Below, in pieces: positions 1 to 5,987 of a DNA stretch of 14,910 bases. This DNA comes from X23 sp050251575 (GTDB taxonomy: Bacteria > Bacillota > Clostridia > SK-Y3). Position numbers and translations under genes: made by a program. Within the stretch, counting starts at the first letter, position 1. Every line of letters starts with the position of its first letter. Below the pieces are notes generated by a model, which was given only the letters and a program-made list of their open reading frames with translations, was not told where the DNA came from and made no database searches. The DNA lies in the NCBI GenBank assembly GCA_050251575.1, contig JBFWMP010000058.1, positions 1-14,910 of the forward strand. Direction: 5' to 3'.

Positions 1-10
1 ACTAAAGTAA

Positions 11-45
11 GGGGACACACCTCTTGTAAGGAATGCCCCCTTTTT
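11..45 (+). terminator. Weak terminator-like hairpin upstream of the tRNA cluster
   Basis: GGGG at 11-14 can pair with CCCC at 36-39, with a small inner stem (CCT 20-22 with AGG 29-31), and a run of five T follows the C-run. The stem is short and has a large internal loop, so this may be the end of an upstream transcription unit or only a processing hairpin. What lies upstream is outside the window. Confidence 0.3.
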
Positions 46-50
46 AATAT

Positions 51-126
51 TCCTCAATAGCTCAGTTGGTAGAGCATGCGGCTGTTAACCGCAGGGTCGT
101 AGGTTCGAGTCCTACTTGAGGAGCCA
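51..126 (+). tRNA. tRNA-Asn (GTT)
   Basis: A complete cloverleaf can be read: acceptor TCCTCAA (51-57) pairs with TTGAGGA (116-122), the anticodon stem TGCGG/CCGCA holds the loop CTGTTAA with anticodon GTT, and the T-loop is TTCGAGT. The discriminator is G123 and CCA is encoded at 124-126. It is the first of eight tRNAs on the same strand and lies only four bases before tRNA-Glu, so the two are surely co-transcribed. Confidence 0.96.
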
Positions 127-130
127 ATTT

Positions 131-205
131 GGCCCATTGGTCAAGCGGTTAAGACACCGCCCTTTCACGGCGGCTACAGGGGTTCGAATCCCCTATGGGT
201 CACCA
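131..205 (+). tRNA. tRNA-Glu (TTC)
   Basis: Acceptor GGCCCAT (131-137) pairs with ATGGGTC (195-201) with one G-U pair. The anticodon stem CCGCC/GGCGG encloses CTTTCAC with anticodon TTC. The discriminator is A202 and CCA is encoded at 203-205. A 57-base spacer holding a strong hairpin follows. Confidence 0.96.
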
Positions 206-217
206 TACCATATATGA

Positions 218-254
218 TTACTAACAAGGTTGGTTTGTCCAGCTTTGTTAGTAA
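218..254 (+). other. 16-bp hairpin in the Glu to CAT-tRNA spacer
   Basis: Bases 218-233 pair with 239-254 without interruption (three G-U or U-G pairs) around the five-base loop TTTGT. The outer ten pairs are perfect Watson-Crick (TTACTAACAA with TTGTTAGTAA). The following bases are GCTTATTT, not a run of T, so it is a poor intrinsic terminator. A cleavage site for processing of the tRNA precursor, or a decayed terminator, are the likely readings. Confidence 0.6.
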
Positions 255-262
255 GCTTATTT

Positions 263-339
263 GGGCCTTTAGCTCAGTTGGTTAGAGCAACCGGCTCATA
301 ACCGGTTGGTCCGGGGTTCGAGTCCCTGAAGGCCCACCA
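263..339 (+). tRNA. tRNA with CAT anticodon (tRNA-Ile2 or elongator tRNA-Met)
   Basis: Acceptor GGGCCTT (263-269) pairs with AAGGCCC (329-335). The anticodon stem ACCGG/CCGGT holds CTCATAA with anticodon CAT. The discriminator is A336 and CCA is encoded at 337-339. It is not an initiator: position 1 is paired (G1-C72) and the anticodon stem lacks the three G-C pairs. The acceptor carries C4-G69 and C5-G68, pairs known to favour the lysidine synthetase TilS, and the overall sequence resembles tRNA-Ile2 from memory. I favour Ile2 (C34 changed to lysidine, reading AUA), but Met cannot be excluded by eye. Confidence 0.9.
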
Positions 340-346
340 AAAAAAC

Positions 347-408
347 AATTGAGAATTGAAAATGGGGAAAAGATGAAATTGGAACAAGGGAACAAATAAT
401 TCTCAATT
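347..408 (+). repeat. 11-bp inverted repeat in the CAT-tRNA to Trp spacer
   Basis: AATTGAGAATT at 347-357 is the exact reverse complement of AATTCTCAATT at 398-408, with a 40-base loop between. The arms are extended by related AATTGAAAAT / TTTTCAATT words, so the motif looks like an AATTGA-rich degenerate repeat. There is no coding potential in the spacer. Confidence 0.5.
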
Positions 409-424
409 TTCAATTATTTTATAC

Positions 425-500
425 AGGGGTATAGTTCAGCTGGTAGAGCAACGGTCTCCAAAACCGTGTGTCGAGGGTTCAAATCCTTCTGCCCCTGCCA
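425..500 (+). tRNA. tRNA-Trp (CCA)
   Basis: Acceptor AGGGGTA (425-431) pairs with TGCCCCT (490-496). The anticodon stem ACGGT/ACCGT encloses CTCCAAA with anticodon CCA. The discriminator is G497, as expected for bacterial tRNA-Trp, and the 3' CCA is encoded at 498-500. tRNA-Asp follows after six bases. Confidence 0.96.
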
Positions 501-506
501 TTATGT

Positions 507-583
507 GGCCCGGTAGTTCAGTTGGTTAGAATGCCAGCCTGTCACGCTGGAGGTCGAGGGTTCGAGCCCCTTCCGGGTCGCCA
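507..583 (+). tRNA. tRNA-Asp (GTC)
   Basis: Acceptor GGCCCGG (507-513) pairs with CCGGGTC (573-579). The anticodon stem CCAGC/GCTGG encloses CTGTCAC with anticodon GTC. The discriminator is G580, an aspartate identity base, and CCA is encoded at 581-583. Confidence 0.96.
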
Positions 584-594
584 ATTTAATTTAA

Positions 595-624
595 TGGGAG
601 GTACCTTTTTTAAGGGATTTCCCA
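595..624 (+). other. Hairpin in the Asp to Thr spacer
   Basis: Bases 595-607 fold back on 612-624 around a TTTT loop (608-611), with Watson-Crick and G-U pairs and one A-G mismatch (603/616). An inner perfect stem is CCTT (604-607) with AAGG (612-615). It is not followed by a T-run, so it does not look like a terminator. It fills most of the 48-base spacer. Confidence 0.5.
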
Positions 625-631
625 AATAAAT

Positions 632-708
632 GCTGATGTAGCTCAGTAGGCAGAGCACTTCCTTGGTAAGGAAGAGGTTCGGCGGTTCGAGCCCGCTCAT
701 CAGCTCCA
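632..708 (+). tRNA. tRNA-Thr (GGT)
   Basis: Acceptor GCTGATG (632-638) pairs with CATCAGC (698-704). The anticodon stem CTTCC/GGAAG encloses TTGGTAA with anticodon GGT. The discriminator is T705 and CCA is encoded at 706-708. Confidence 0.95.
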
Positions 709-710
709 CT

Positions 711-761
711 GAGTCAAGAAATAGTTCTCTGACTCGATGAGAATGAGTGGGGTAATGCCCC
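711..761 (+). other. Two hairpins in the Thr to Arg spacer
   Basis: The first hairpin pairs GAGTCA-AGAA (711-720) with TTCT-C-TGACTC (725-735), ten pairs with one bulged C and loop ATAG. The second is GGGG (749-752), loop TAATG, CCCC (758-761), followed by only three T. The second resembles the weak hairpin at the start of the window (both end in AATGCCCC then T). Function is unknown; processing or partial termination are possible. Confidence 0.5.
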
Positions 762-774
762 TTTACTTATATGA

Positions 775-851
775 GCGCCTGTAGCTCAGTAGGATAGAGC
801 AACTGCCTTCTAAGCAGTGGGCCAGGAGTTCGAATCTCTTCAGGCGCACCA
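775..851 (+). tRNA. tRNA-Arg (TCT)
   Basis: Acceptor GCGCCTG (775-781) pairs with CAGGCGC (841-847). The anticodon stem ACTGC/GCAGT encloses CTTCTAA with anticodon TCT, reading AGA (and AGG), the main arginine codons in AT-rich clostridial genes. The discriminator is A848 and CCA is encoded at 849-851. Confidence 0.95.
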
Positions 852-867
852 TTATTATATATCCTTA

Positions 868-930
868 GAATAACGGTTTCTAGAGCCCATGCGAAGGAAG
901 CTTTGCCTGAATTTAAGAATTCTGTTATTT
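868..930 (+). other. Nested inverted repeats in the Arg to Lys spacer
   Basis: GAATAAC (868-874) can pair with GTTATTT (924-930), enclosing an inner hairpin GCGAAG (891-896), loop GAAG, CTTTGC (901-906). It continues the pattern that each long spacer of this cluster contains a foldable stem. Confidence 0.35.
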
Positions 931-934
931 ATAT

Positions 935-1010
935 GCGCTATTAGCTCAGTTGGTAGAGCACCTGACTCTTAATCAGGGTGTCCGCGGTTCGAGCCCGCGA
1001 TGGCGCACCA
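935..1010 (+). tRNA. tRNA-Lys (CTT)
   Basis: Acceptor GCGCTAT (935-941) pairs with ATGGCGC (1000-1006) with one G-U pair. The anticodon stem CCTGA/TCAGG encloses CTCTTAA with anticodon CTT. The discriminator is A1007 and CCA is encoded at 1008-1010. It is the last tRNA, and the cluster terminator begins five bases later. Confidence 0.95.
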
Positions 1011-1014
1011 TATT

Positions 1015-1049
1015 AAAACCGTTTATCTGTATAGATAGGCGGTTTTTTT
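1015..1049 (+). terminator. Intrinsic terminator of the tRNA cluster
   Basis: A1018 to T1028 pair with A1033 to T1043 (ACCG outer stem, two U-G pairs, inner TATCT/AGATA) around loop GTAT, flanked by AAAA on the left and a run of seven T on the right. A stable stem followed directly by a U-tract is the classic Rho-independent form. It separates the tRNA operon from hprK. Confidence 0.9.
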
Positions 1050-1074
1050 ATGATATCAATTATTAATTTGCTAT

Positions 1075-1102
1075 TTGCTAAATATCTAAAAAAGTATATA
1101 AT
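1075..1102 (+). promoter_or_regulatory. Probable sigma-A promoter for the hprK operon
   Basis: TTGCTA at 1075-1080 (4 of 6 matches to TTGACA) is followed after 16 bases by a perfect TATAAT at 1097-1102, about 35 bases before the hprK start codon. It lies just after the tRNA terminator, where a new promoter is needed. No cre-like operator was recognised by eye. Confidence 0.55.
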
Positions 1103-1136
1103 AAGTACTAGAAGATAATTGTTAGGAGGGGATATT

Positions 1137-2093
1137 TTGAGTAGTCCTTCTTTTTTTGTAACTTTGGGGCAGATTGCGAAAGAGTTTCGTTTAGAGAAGA
1201 TTGGGGAATGTGAAAAAATAGATGAGATAAAGATTATTACTGCAGATGTAAATAGGCCGGGGCTTCAGATTGCGGGTTTCTTTGACTATTTTGATGCAAA
1301 CAGACTCCAGATCATGGGAAAGGTTGAAAGTACATACTTGAAAAGGATGTCGGATTCGGAAAGATATGACAGTATATGTAAATTATTTTCTGCTGGAATT
1401 CCAGCCATAATAATTACTAGGGATCTTGAGATTTTTTCAGAGGTTATTGAGTGTTCAAAAAAGTATAGTATTCCTGTACTAAGGACAAAAGAATCGACAT
1501 CGAGATTTATGAGTAGCCTTATAGAGTATCTTAATAGTTATTTGGCGCCACGTATTACCCAACATGGTGTATTAGTAGAGGTTTATGGTGAAGGTGTTCT
1601 GATATTAGGAGAGAGTGGTGTAGGTAAAAGTGAAACGGCTATAGAGCTGGTAAAGAGAGGTCATAGATTAGTTGCAGATGATGCTGTTGAAGTTAAAAGG
1701 GTGTCAGAGAGGACTTTAGTAGGAAGTGCACCAGAAATTATCAGACATTTTATAGAAATTCGCGGAATAGGAATAATAGATGTTAAGAAAATATTTGGCA
1801 TGGGTGCTGTCAAAGATACAGAAACTATTGGTTTGATTATCCATCTTGAACTCTGGAAAGAGGATAAGCATTATGATCGTCTAGGATTAATAGATGAGCA
1901 TACTAATGTTTTAGGTATGGACATACCATCATTAACTATTCCGGTTAGACCAGGTAGAAATCTTGCAATTATTGTTGAAGTTGCAGCAATGAATAACAGA
2001 CAGAAGAAGATGGGCTACAATGCAGCAGAAGAACTGAACCAAAGATTGATTGAAGAAATTCAGAAAAATAGTATACAAGATACAACAGAATAG
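1137..2093 (+). CDS. hprK: HPr kinase/phosphorylase
   Basis: Bifunctional enzyme that phosphorylates HPr on a serine (usually Ser46) and removes that phosphate, setting carbon catabolite control in low-GC Gram-positives. I chose TTG 1137 because GGAGGGG at 1125-1131 sits five bases before it; an in-frame upstream TTG at 1119 would place that ribosome binding site inside the gene. The protein has 318 residues, the family norm. The N-terminal domain covers about 1-130. Kinase motifs seen are His143 before the P-loop, GESGVGKS at 158-165, the acidic pair Asp181-Asp182, the family signature around EIRGIGIIDV (207-216), and PVRPGRNLA at 269-277. Nothing is missing. It leads an operon with a PHP phosphatase and a glucokinase, consistent with a role in sugar sensing. 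Confidence 0.96.
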   Translation: MSSPSFFVTLGQIAKEFRLEKIGECEKIDEIKIITADVNRPGLQIAGFFDYFDANRLQIMGKVESTYLKRMSDSERYDSICKLFSAGIPAIIITRDLEIFSEVIECSKKYSIPVLRTKESTSRFMSSLIEYLNSYLAPRITQHGVLVEVYGEGVLILGESGVGKSETAIELVKRGHRLVADDAVEVKRVSERTLVGSAPEIIRHFIEIRGIGIIDVKKIFGMGAVKDTETIGLIIHLELWKEDKHYDRLGLIDEHTNVLGMDIPSLTIPVRPGRNLAIIVEVAAMNNRQKKMGYNAAEELNQRLIEEIQKNSIQDTTE

Positions 2094-2119
2094 ATAATAC
2101 ATGATAAAGGAGAGATATT

Positions 2120-2839
2120 TTGAAGTTAATAGTAGATACTCATTGTCACTCAGTTGCTACGGGGCATGCGTATAGTACAATTCAGGAGTTAGCTGAGCAG
2201 GCATCTAAAAAAGGGATGGAAATGATTGCTATCACAGACCACGGTGTTGCGATGGAGGATGCCCCACATTTATGGCACTTTGGAAATATAAGAACATTAC
2301 CGAGAGAAATATATGGAGTGAAGATTTTAAGAGGCGTTGAAGCTAATATTGTTGATATGGAAGGCAGCATTGATATGCCTGAGGAATACTTGAAAAGGCT
2401 CGATTGGGTTATTGCCAGCTTACATGAGGTATGTCTCGAACCGGGCACAGTAGAACAGCACACGCATACATGGATAAAAACAATTGAGAATCAATATGTT
2501 GATGCTATTGGGCACAGCGGCAATCCCGTTTTTACATATAATTTTGATGAAGTGTTAAGATGTGTAAAGGATCATGATAAACTTGTTGAAATTAATAATC
2601 ATTCTTTTGCAGTTAGAGCCGGAAGTGAAGTAAACTGCACAATTATCGCGCGAAAGTGCAAAGAGATGGGAGTTAAAATAGTAGTAGGCAGTGATGCTCA
2701 TTTTAGTTTTGATGTAGGCAGTTTTCAGAGAGTGCAGGAGCTGTTTGAAGAAGTAGGTATGCCGGAAGAGCTTGTGATGAATACTTCCACACATAAGCTG
2801 TTGGATTATTTAAAGAGAAGAAAAAATATTATCATATAG
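2120..2839 (+). CDS. PHP-domain phosphatase, YcdX family
   Basis: A 239-residue single-domain PHP protein. Starts at TTG 2120 behind AAGGAGA (2107-2113), 26 bases after hprK. All nine metal ligands expected for a YcdX-type trinuclear zinc site are present: His8, His10, His16, Asp40-His41 in ITDHG, Glu74, His102, His132, and Asp192 with His194 in GSDAH. Length (E. coli YcdX is about 245) and ligand spacing fit YcdX rather than histidinol-phosphatase or the PHP domain of DNA polymerases. Members hydrolyse phosphate esters, but the natural substrate is not settled; placement between hprK and a glucokinase suggests a sugar- or metabolite-phosphate, which is inference. Soluble, no signal peptide or membrane segment. 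Confidence 0.88.
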   Translation: MKLIVDTHCHSVATGHAYSTIQELAEQASKKGMEMIAITDHGVAMEDAPHLWHFGNIRTLPREIYGVKILRGVEANIVDMEGSIDMPEEYLKRLDWVIASLHEVCLEPGTVEQHTHTWIKTIENQYVDAIGHSGNPVFTYNFDEVLRCVKDHDKLVEINNHSFAVRAGSEVNCTIIARKCKEMGVKIVVGSDAHFSFDVGSFQRVQELFEEVGMPEELVMNTSTHKLLDYLKRRKNIII

Positions 2840-2851
2840 AGGCGAACCCAT

Positions 2852-3793
2852 ATGTATATTGGAATTGACCTGGGTGGAACGAATATAGCTGTAGGCTTGG
2901 TTGATGAAAAAGGAAATATAGTTCATAAGGATAGTATTGCCACCAGAGCATCGAGGCACTATTCTGAAATCATCAAGGATATGGCACAACTTTCTTTCAA
3001 GGTTCTAGGGGATGCGGCATGTTGTCTTGAAGATGTTAAGTCAGTTGGAATAGGAAGTCCGGGTACACCGGATAATGACAGAGGTTTTATCATCTATTCT
3101 AATAATATTAATTTTTTTCATGTCCCAATGCGGCAGGAGATGCGAAAGCTGATAGATTTGCCTGTATATATTGATAATGATGCTAATTGCGCAGCGTTAG
3201 CAGAGGTCGTTGCTGGCGGAGCTGCGACTGCTAATAACTCAGTTACTATTACTTTAGGTACGGGTGTAGGTTCTGGAATCATTATTAATAAGAAAATCTA
3301 CAGTGGTTTTAATTTTGCCGGAGGGGAACTGGGGCACACTGTAATTCGGATGGATGGAGAACCCTGTACTTGCGGAAGAAAAGGATGCTGGGAGGCATAT
3401 GCGTCTGCCAAGGCACTTGTCCGGCAGACAAAAAAGGCAGCGGAAGAGAATCCTCAGTCCTTGCTTTATGAAATAATTGATGGAGATTTGGAAAAGGTGA
3501 GAGGAAGAACTGCGTTTGATGCAGCAAGAGCTGGAGATCTTACAGGACAGAAAGTCGTGGATGAATATGTGGCTTATCTTGCAACAGGAGTTACAAATGC
3601 TATCAATATTTTTCAACCGGAAGTGCTTTTGATTGGGGGCGGAGTATCTAAGGAAGGGGATTACTTGCTTAATCCTTTAAGAGTACAAGTAGCACAGCAA
3701 GTTTATAGCAGAGATGTTGCTCAAACGGAAATCAAAGCTGCACAGTTGGGAAATGATGCCGGTATTATTGGTGCAGCAATGCTGGGAAGATAA
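2852..3793 (+). CDS. glcK: ROK-family glucokinase
   Basis: Phosphorylates glucose with ATP to glucose 6-phosphate in the cytosol. ATG 2852 follows AGAGG (2838-2842), which overlaps the stop codon of the preceding gene, so the two are translated from one message. In 313 residues, the phosphate-binding DLGGTN is at 6-11, the catalytic Asp110 lies in IDNDAN, TLGTGVGSG is at 134-142, and the ROK zinc site is His162 plus Cys172, Cys174 and Cys179 in CTCGRKGC. There is no N-terminal helix-turn-helix, which separates it from ROK repressors such as NagC or XylR. Fructokinase or N-acetylmannosamine kinase activity is possible within the family, but the sequence as a whole looks like Firmicute GlcK. 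It is the last gene of the hprK operon, before a strong terminator. Confidence 0.88.
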   Translation: MYIGIDLGGTNIAVGLVDEKGNIVHKDSIATRASRHYSEIIKDMAQLSFKVLGDAACCLEDVKSVGIGSPGTPDNDRGFIIYSNNINFFHVPMRQEMRKLIDLPVYIDNDANCAALAEVVAGGAATANNSVTITLGTGVGSGIIINKKIYSGFNFAGGELGHTVIRMDGEPCTCGRKGCWEAYASAKALVRQTKKAAEENPQSLLYEIIDGDLEKVRGRTAFDAARAGDLTGQKVVDEYVAYLATGVTNAINIFQPEVLLIGGGVSKEGDYLLNPLRVQVAQQVYSRDVAQTEIKAAQLGNDAGIIGAAMLGR

Positions 3794-3802
3794 GAAATTT
3801 GT

Positions 3803-3841
3803 AAAAAGTGTTTATAGGTTGACCTATAGGCACTTTTTTTT
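3803..3841 (+). terminator. Intrinsic terminator of the hprK operon
   Basis: AAAAAGTG (3803-3810), two U-G pairs and TATAGG (3813-3818) fold onto CCTATA (3823-3828), GG and CACTTTTT (3831-3838) around TTGA. The stem is continuous for 16 pairs and is flanked by A5 and T8, so it could also work for transcription from the other side. It begins ten bases after the glucokinase stop codon. Confidence 0.93.
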
Positions 3842-3867
3842 GATATAATAGCCTTATGATATATAAT
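3840..3867 (+). promoter_or_regulatory. Strong sigma-A promoter candidate upstream of the murB leader
   Basis: TTGATA at 3840-3845 (5 of 6) and a perfect TATAAT at 3862-3867 are separated by 16 bases. The -35 box starts inside the T-tract of the preceding terminator. A transcript from about 3874 would carry a leader of roughly 280 bases before the murB start. A further TATAAT at 4128-4133 lacks a clear -35 box. Confidence 0.6.
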
Positions 3868-3892
3868 GGGGCTAAGCCGGAATTGCAGAATA

Positions 3893-3995
3893 ATGCGGCG
3901 TTATCTGTCATTCTGAGCATAGCGAAGAATCTTGAGTTTTATGTATAAGATCCTTCACTACGTTCAGGATGACAACCAATGCAATTACGCCGCAT
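3893..3995. repeat. Inverted-repeat element with 28-base arms (dispersed MITE-like repeat)
   Basis: Bases 3906-3933 and 3947-3974 are imperfect reverse complements: 23 of 28 match and all five differences are transitions. The loop is 13 bases. The arms read TGTCATTCTGAGC...GAAGAATCTT, a widely dispersed bacterial repeat form with the style TGTCATTCTGAGCGAAGC; that recognition is from memory. An outer 9-bp pair, ATGCGGCGT (3893-3901) with ACGCCGCAT (3987-3995), closes it. No open reading frame is inside. It lies in the presumed murB leader and would fold into a long stem in RNA. Confidence 0.75.
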
Positions 3996-4021
3996 CATTT
4001 ATATTTTATGAATTAAAGGAA

Positions 4022-4094
4022 CCTCATAGGGTATCGTAGCCCATATCTATAGCTTTATTTTACTCTTTGCAGTAATATACAGATAGATGTGAGG
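4022..4094 (+). other. Possible branched RNA fold in the murB leader
   Basis: CCTCA (4022-4026) can pair with TGAGG (4090-4094). Inside are GGGTA/TA(G)CCC (4029-4042), ATCTAT (4045-4050) with ATAGAT (4083-4088), and a hairpin ATTTTACT/AGTAATAT with one mismatch around CTTTGC. Together they could form a three-way junction. I do not recognise a known riboswitch class. Each stem is short, so chance pairing in AT-rich sequence remains likely. The rest of 3842-4157 has no gene. Confidence 0.25.
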
Positions 4095-4157
4095 ATAAAA
4101 TAGAATGATAGAAGTTAGAATTCAGCTTATAATATAATTATTAGTGGAGGGTGGAAA

Positions 4158-5075
4158 GTGGAGGAATATAAAGAATTTATAAAAGCTATTAAGCCTGTTA
4201 TACCAAAGGAAAATATCTTTTTAAACGAATCAATGAGCAATCATACTTCCTTTAGAATAGGAGGAAATGCCGATATAATGCTATTGCCGGAGTCTAGTGA
4301 GCAGATAGGTGAAATTATCAAGCTTAGTAAAAAATATGGTATAGAGTATTTCCTTATGGGCAATGGTTCAAATCTGCTTGTAAGTGACAAAGGAATAAGA
4401 GGATTGGTAATTAAAACTCACGAATACTTAAATAAGATAGAAGTTAATGCCACTAATATATACTGTGAGGCAGGAGTGCTGCTATCTAAGTTGGCGAATG
4501 TTGCCATGCGGAATGAGCTCACTGGACTAGAGTTTGCATCCGGAATTCCCGGTACGTTAGGAGGTGCCGTGATGATGAATGCAGGAGCTTATGATGGAGA
4601 GATGAAAAATGTGGTGATAGAAACGAACTACATCAATGAAGATGGTCAGCTATGTACGGTATGTGGTGATGAACATCATTTTGGTTATAGGTCCAGTATA
4701 TTTCAAGGTACTGGAAAAATCATAGCAGGATCTAAGCTTAAACTTGAACATGGGAATAAAGAAGCTATCAAGGAGAAGATGGATGATTTGAATAGAAGGA
4801 GAAAAGATAAGCAGCCGCTTGAATATCCGAGTGCAGGAAGTGTATTCAAAAGACCTGAAGGATATTATGCGGGAAAATTAATTGAGGATAGTGGACTAAC
4901 TGGTTATAGTATCGGTGGAGCCCAGGTGTCTGCTAAGCACTGTGGATTCATTGTAAATAAAGGAAATGCTACTGCGCAGGATGTGATTCACTTGATTAAG
5001 CATATACAAGAGGTGGTTAAGGCAAAGTTTGGAGTAGAGTTGCATACGGAAGTGAGAATGGTAGGAGAAGAGTAG
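4158..5075 (+). CDS. murB: UDP-N-acetylenolpyruvoylglucosamine reductase
   Basis: FAD enzyme that reduces UDP-GlcNAc-enolpyruvate to UDP-MurNAc with NADPH, the second committed step of peptidoglycan precursor synthesis in the cytosol. GTG 4158 follows GGAGGG (4146-4151). In 305 residues, the FAD-binding part shows HTSFRIGGNAD (29-39), GNGSNLL (68-74), and SGIPGTLGGAVMMNAGAY (128-145); Tyr177-Arg178 lie in YRSS; the C-terminal domain has RRRKDKQP, the catalytic Ser228 in SAGSVFKRP, and the catalytic Glu298 in LHTEVR. This is the shorter Gram-positive form of MurB. It opens an apparent operon with rapZ, 27 bases downstream, matching the usual Firmicute order murB-rapZ. Confidence 0.96.
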   Translation: MEEYKEFIKAIKPVIPKENIFLNESMSNHTSFRIGGNADIMLLPESSEQIGEIIKLSKKYGIEYFLMGNGSNLLVSDKGIRGLVIKTHEYLNKIEVNATNIYCEAGVLLSKLANVAMRNELTGLEFASGIPGTLGGAVMMNAGAYDGEMKNVVIETNYINEDGQLCTVCGDEHHFGYRSSIFQGTGKIIAGSKLKLEHGNKEAIKEKMDDLNRRRKDKQPLEYPSAGSVFKRPEGYYAGKLIEDSGLTGYSIGGAQVSAKHCGFIVNKGNATAQDVIHLIKHIQEVVKAKFGVELHTEVRMVGEE

Positions 5076-5102
5076 CATAAATGAACAAAAGAGGTGTGAA
5101 GA

Positions 5103-5975
5103 ATGAGGTTTGTAATAATTACCGGTATGTCGGGGGCAGGTAAGAGTCAGGCGATTCGATGCATGGAAGACTTGGGGTATTATTGTATTGATAATATGCC
5201 GCCAACATTGATTCCTAAATTTGCAGAAATATGTTTTCAGTCTCAGGGGAAAATAGAAAAGATTGCATTGGTTATTGATATAAGAGGAGGAGATTTATTC
5301 AGCGAGCTTTTCAATGGTTTGGAAGCACTGAAGGAAGCAGGATATATGTATGAAATTCTGTTTTTAGAGGCGAGTGATGAGGTACTCATTAAGAGATATA
5401 AGGAAAGCAGAAGAAAACATCCTTTAGCTGTAGAAGGAAGGGTAGTTGAGGCAGTTGAAGCGGAACGGAATCTGCTGGAAGATGTACGGAAAAGAGCAGA
5501 TCATATTATAGATACATCAAACTTACTTCCACGTCAATTGAAAGATCAATTAACCAGTATATTTATTGAAGGAAAGCAGTACCAAGGGATTATTATAACC
5601 ATTCTTTCTTTTGGCTTTAAATATGGGATACCATTGGATTCTGATTTGGTATTTGACGTTCGTTTTCTTCCGAATCCATACTACATCAGTACACTCAAAG
5701 AGCATACCGGACTTAATGAGGATGTAAAAAGTTATGTAATCAAATGGCCGCAAGCCGGTGAATTTCTGGTTAAGCTTGATGAAATGCTGGAATTTCTTAT
5801 ACCTCACTATATCGAAGAAGGTAAATCACAATTGGTAGTATCCATCGGATGTACGGGTGGAAAACATCGTTCAGTTACCATTGCAGAAGCATTGGGAGAG
5901 TACTTGATAAAAAAGAATCATAGGGTAGTCATTAATCATCGGGATATGGATAAGGATTCAAAGATTAGTGGATAA
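5103..5975 (+). CDS. rapZ: RNase adapter / nucleotide-binding protein RapZ (YvcJ)
   Basis: P-loop nucleotide-binding protein. In enterobacteria RapZ senses glucosamine 6-phosphate and delivers the GlmZ small RNA to RNase E; in Firmicutes (YvcJ) the partners are less clear, so the role here is inferred. ATG 5103 follows GAGGTG. In 290 residues, Walker A is GMSGAGKS (8-15), a Walker B-like VIDIRGG lies at 57-63, and the conserved C-terminal domain shows SFGFKYG (169-175), FDVRFLPNPYY (184-194), GCTGGKHRSV (249-258) and HRDMDKD (279-285). It sits after murB and before whiA, as in many Gram-positives, but yvcK is absent between them. The next gene's ribosome binding site lies directly behind its stop codon. 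Confidence 0.94.
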   Translation: MRFVIITGMSGAGKSQAIRCMEDLGYYCIDNMPPTLIPKFAEICFQSQGKIEKIALVIDIRGGDLFSELFNGLEALKEAGYMYEILFLEASDEVLIKRYKESRRKHPLAVEGRVVEAVEAERNLLEDVRKRADHIIDTSNLLPRQLKDQLTSIFIEGKQYQGIIITILSFGFKYGIPLDSDLVFDVRFLPNPYYISTLKEHTGLNEDVKSYVIKWPQAGEFLVKLDEMLEFLIPHYIEEGKSQLVVSIGCTGGKHRSVTIAEALGEYLIKKNHRVVINHRDMDKDSKISG

Positions 5976-5987
5976 GTGGAGGCTAAT

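Noticed and set aside
263..339. Initiator tRNA-fMet
   Set aside because: G1-C72 is paired and the anticodon stem lacks three consecutive G-C pairs.
2852..3793. ROK-type transcriptional repressor
   Set aside because: There is no N-terminal helix-turn-helix; the protein begins directly at the kinase phosphate-binding motif.
4083..4165. TRAP-binding site made of TAG/GAG triplets before murB
   Set aside because: Only about seven triplets with uneven spacers of 2 to over 20 bases, partly across a -10 box; too poor for a TRAP site.
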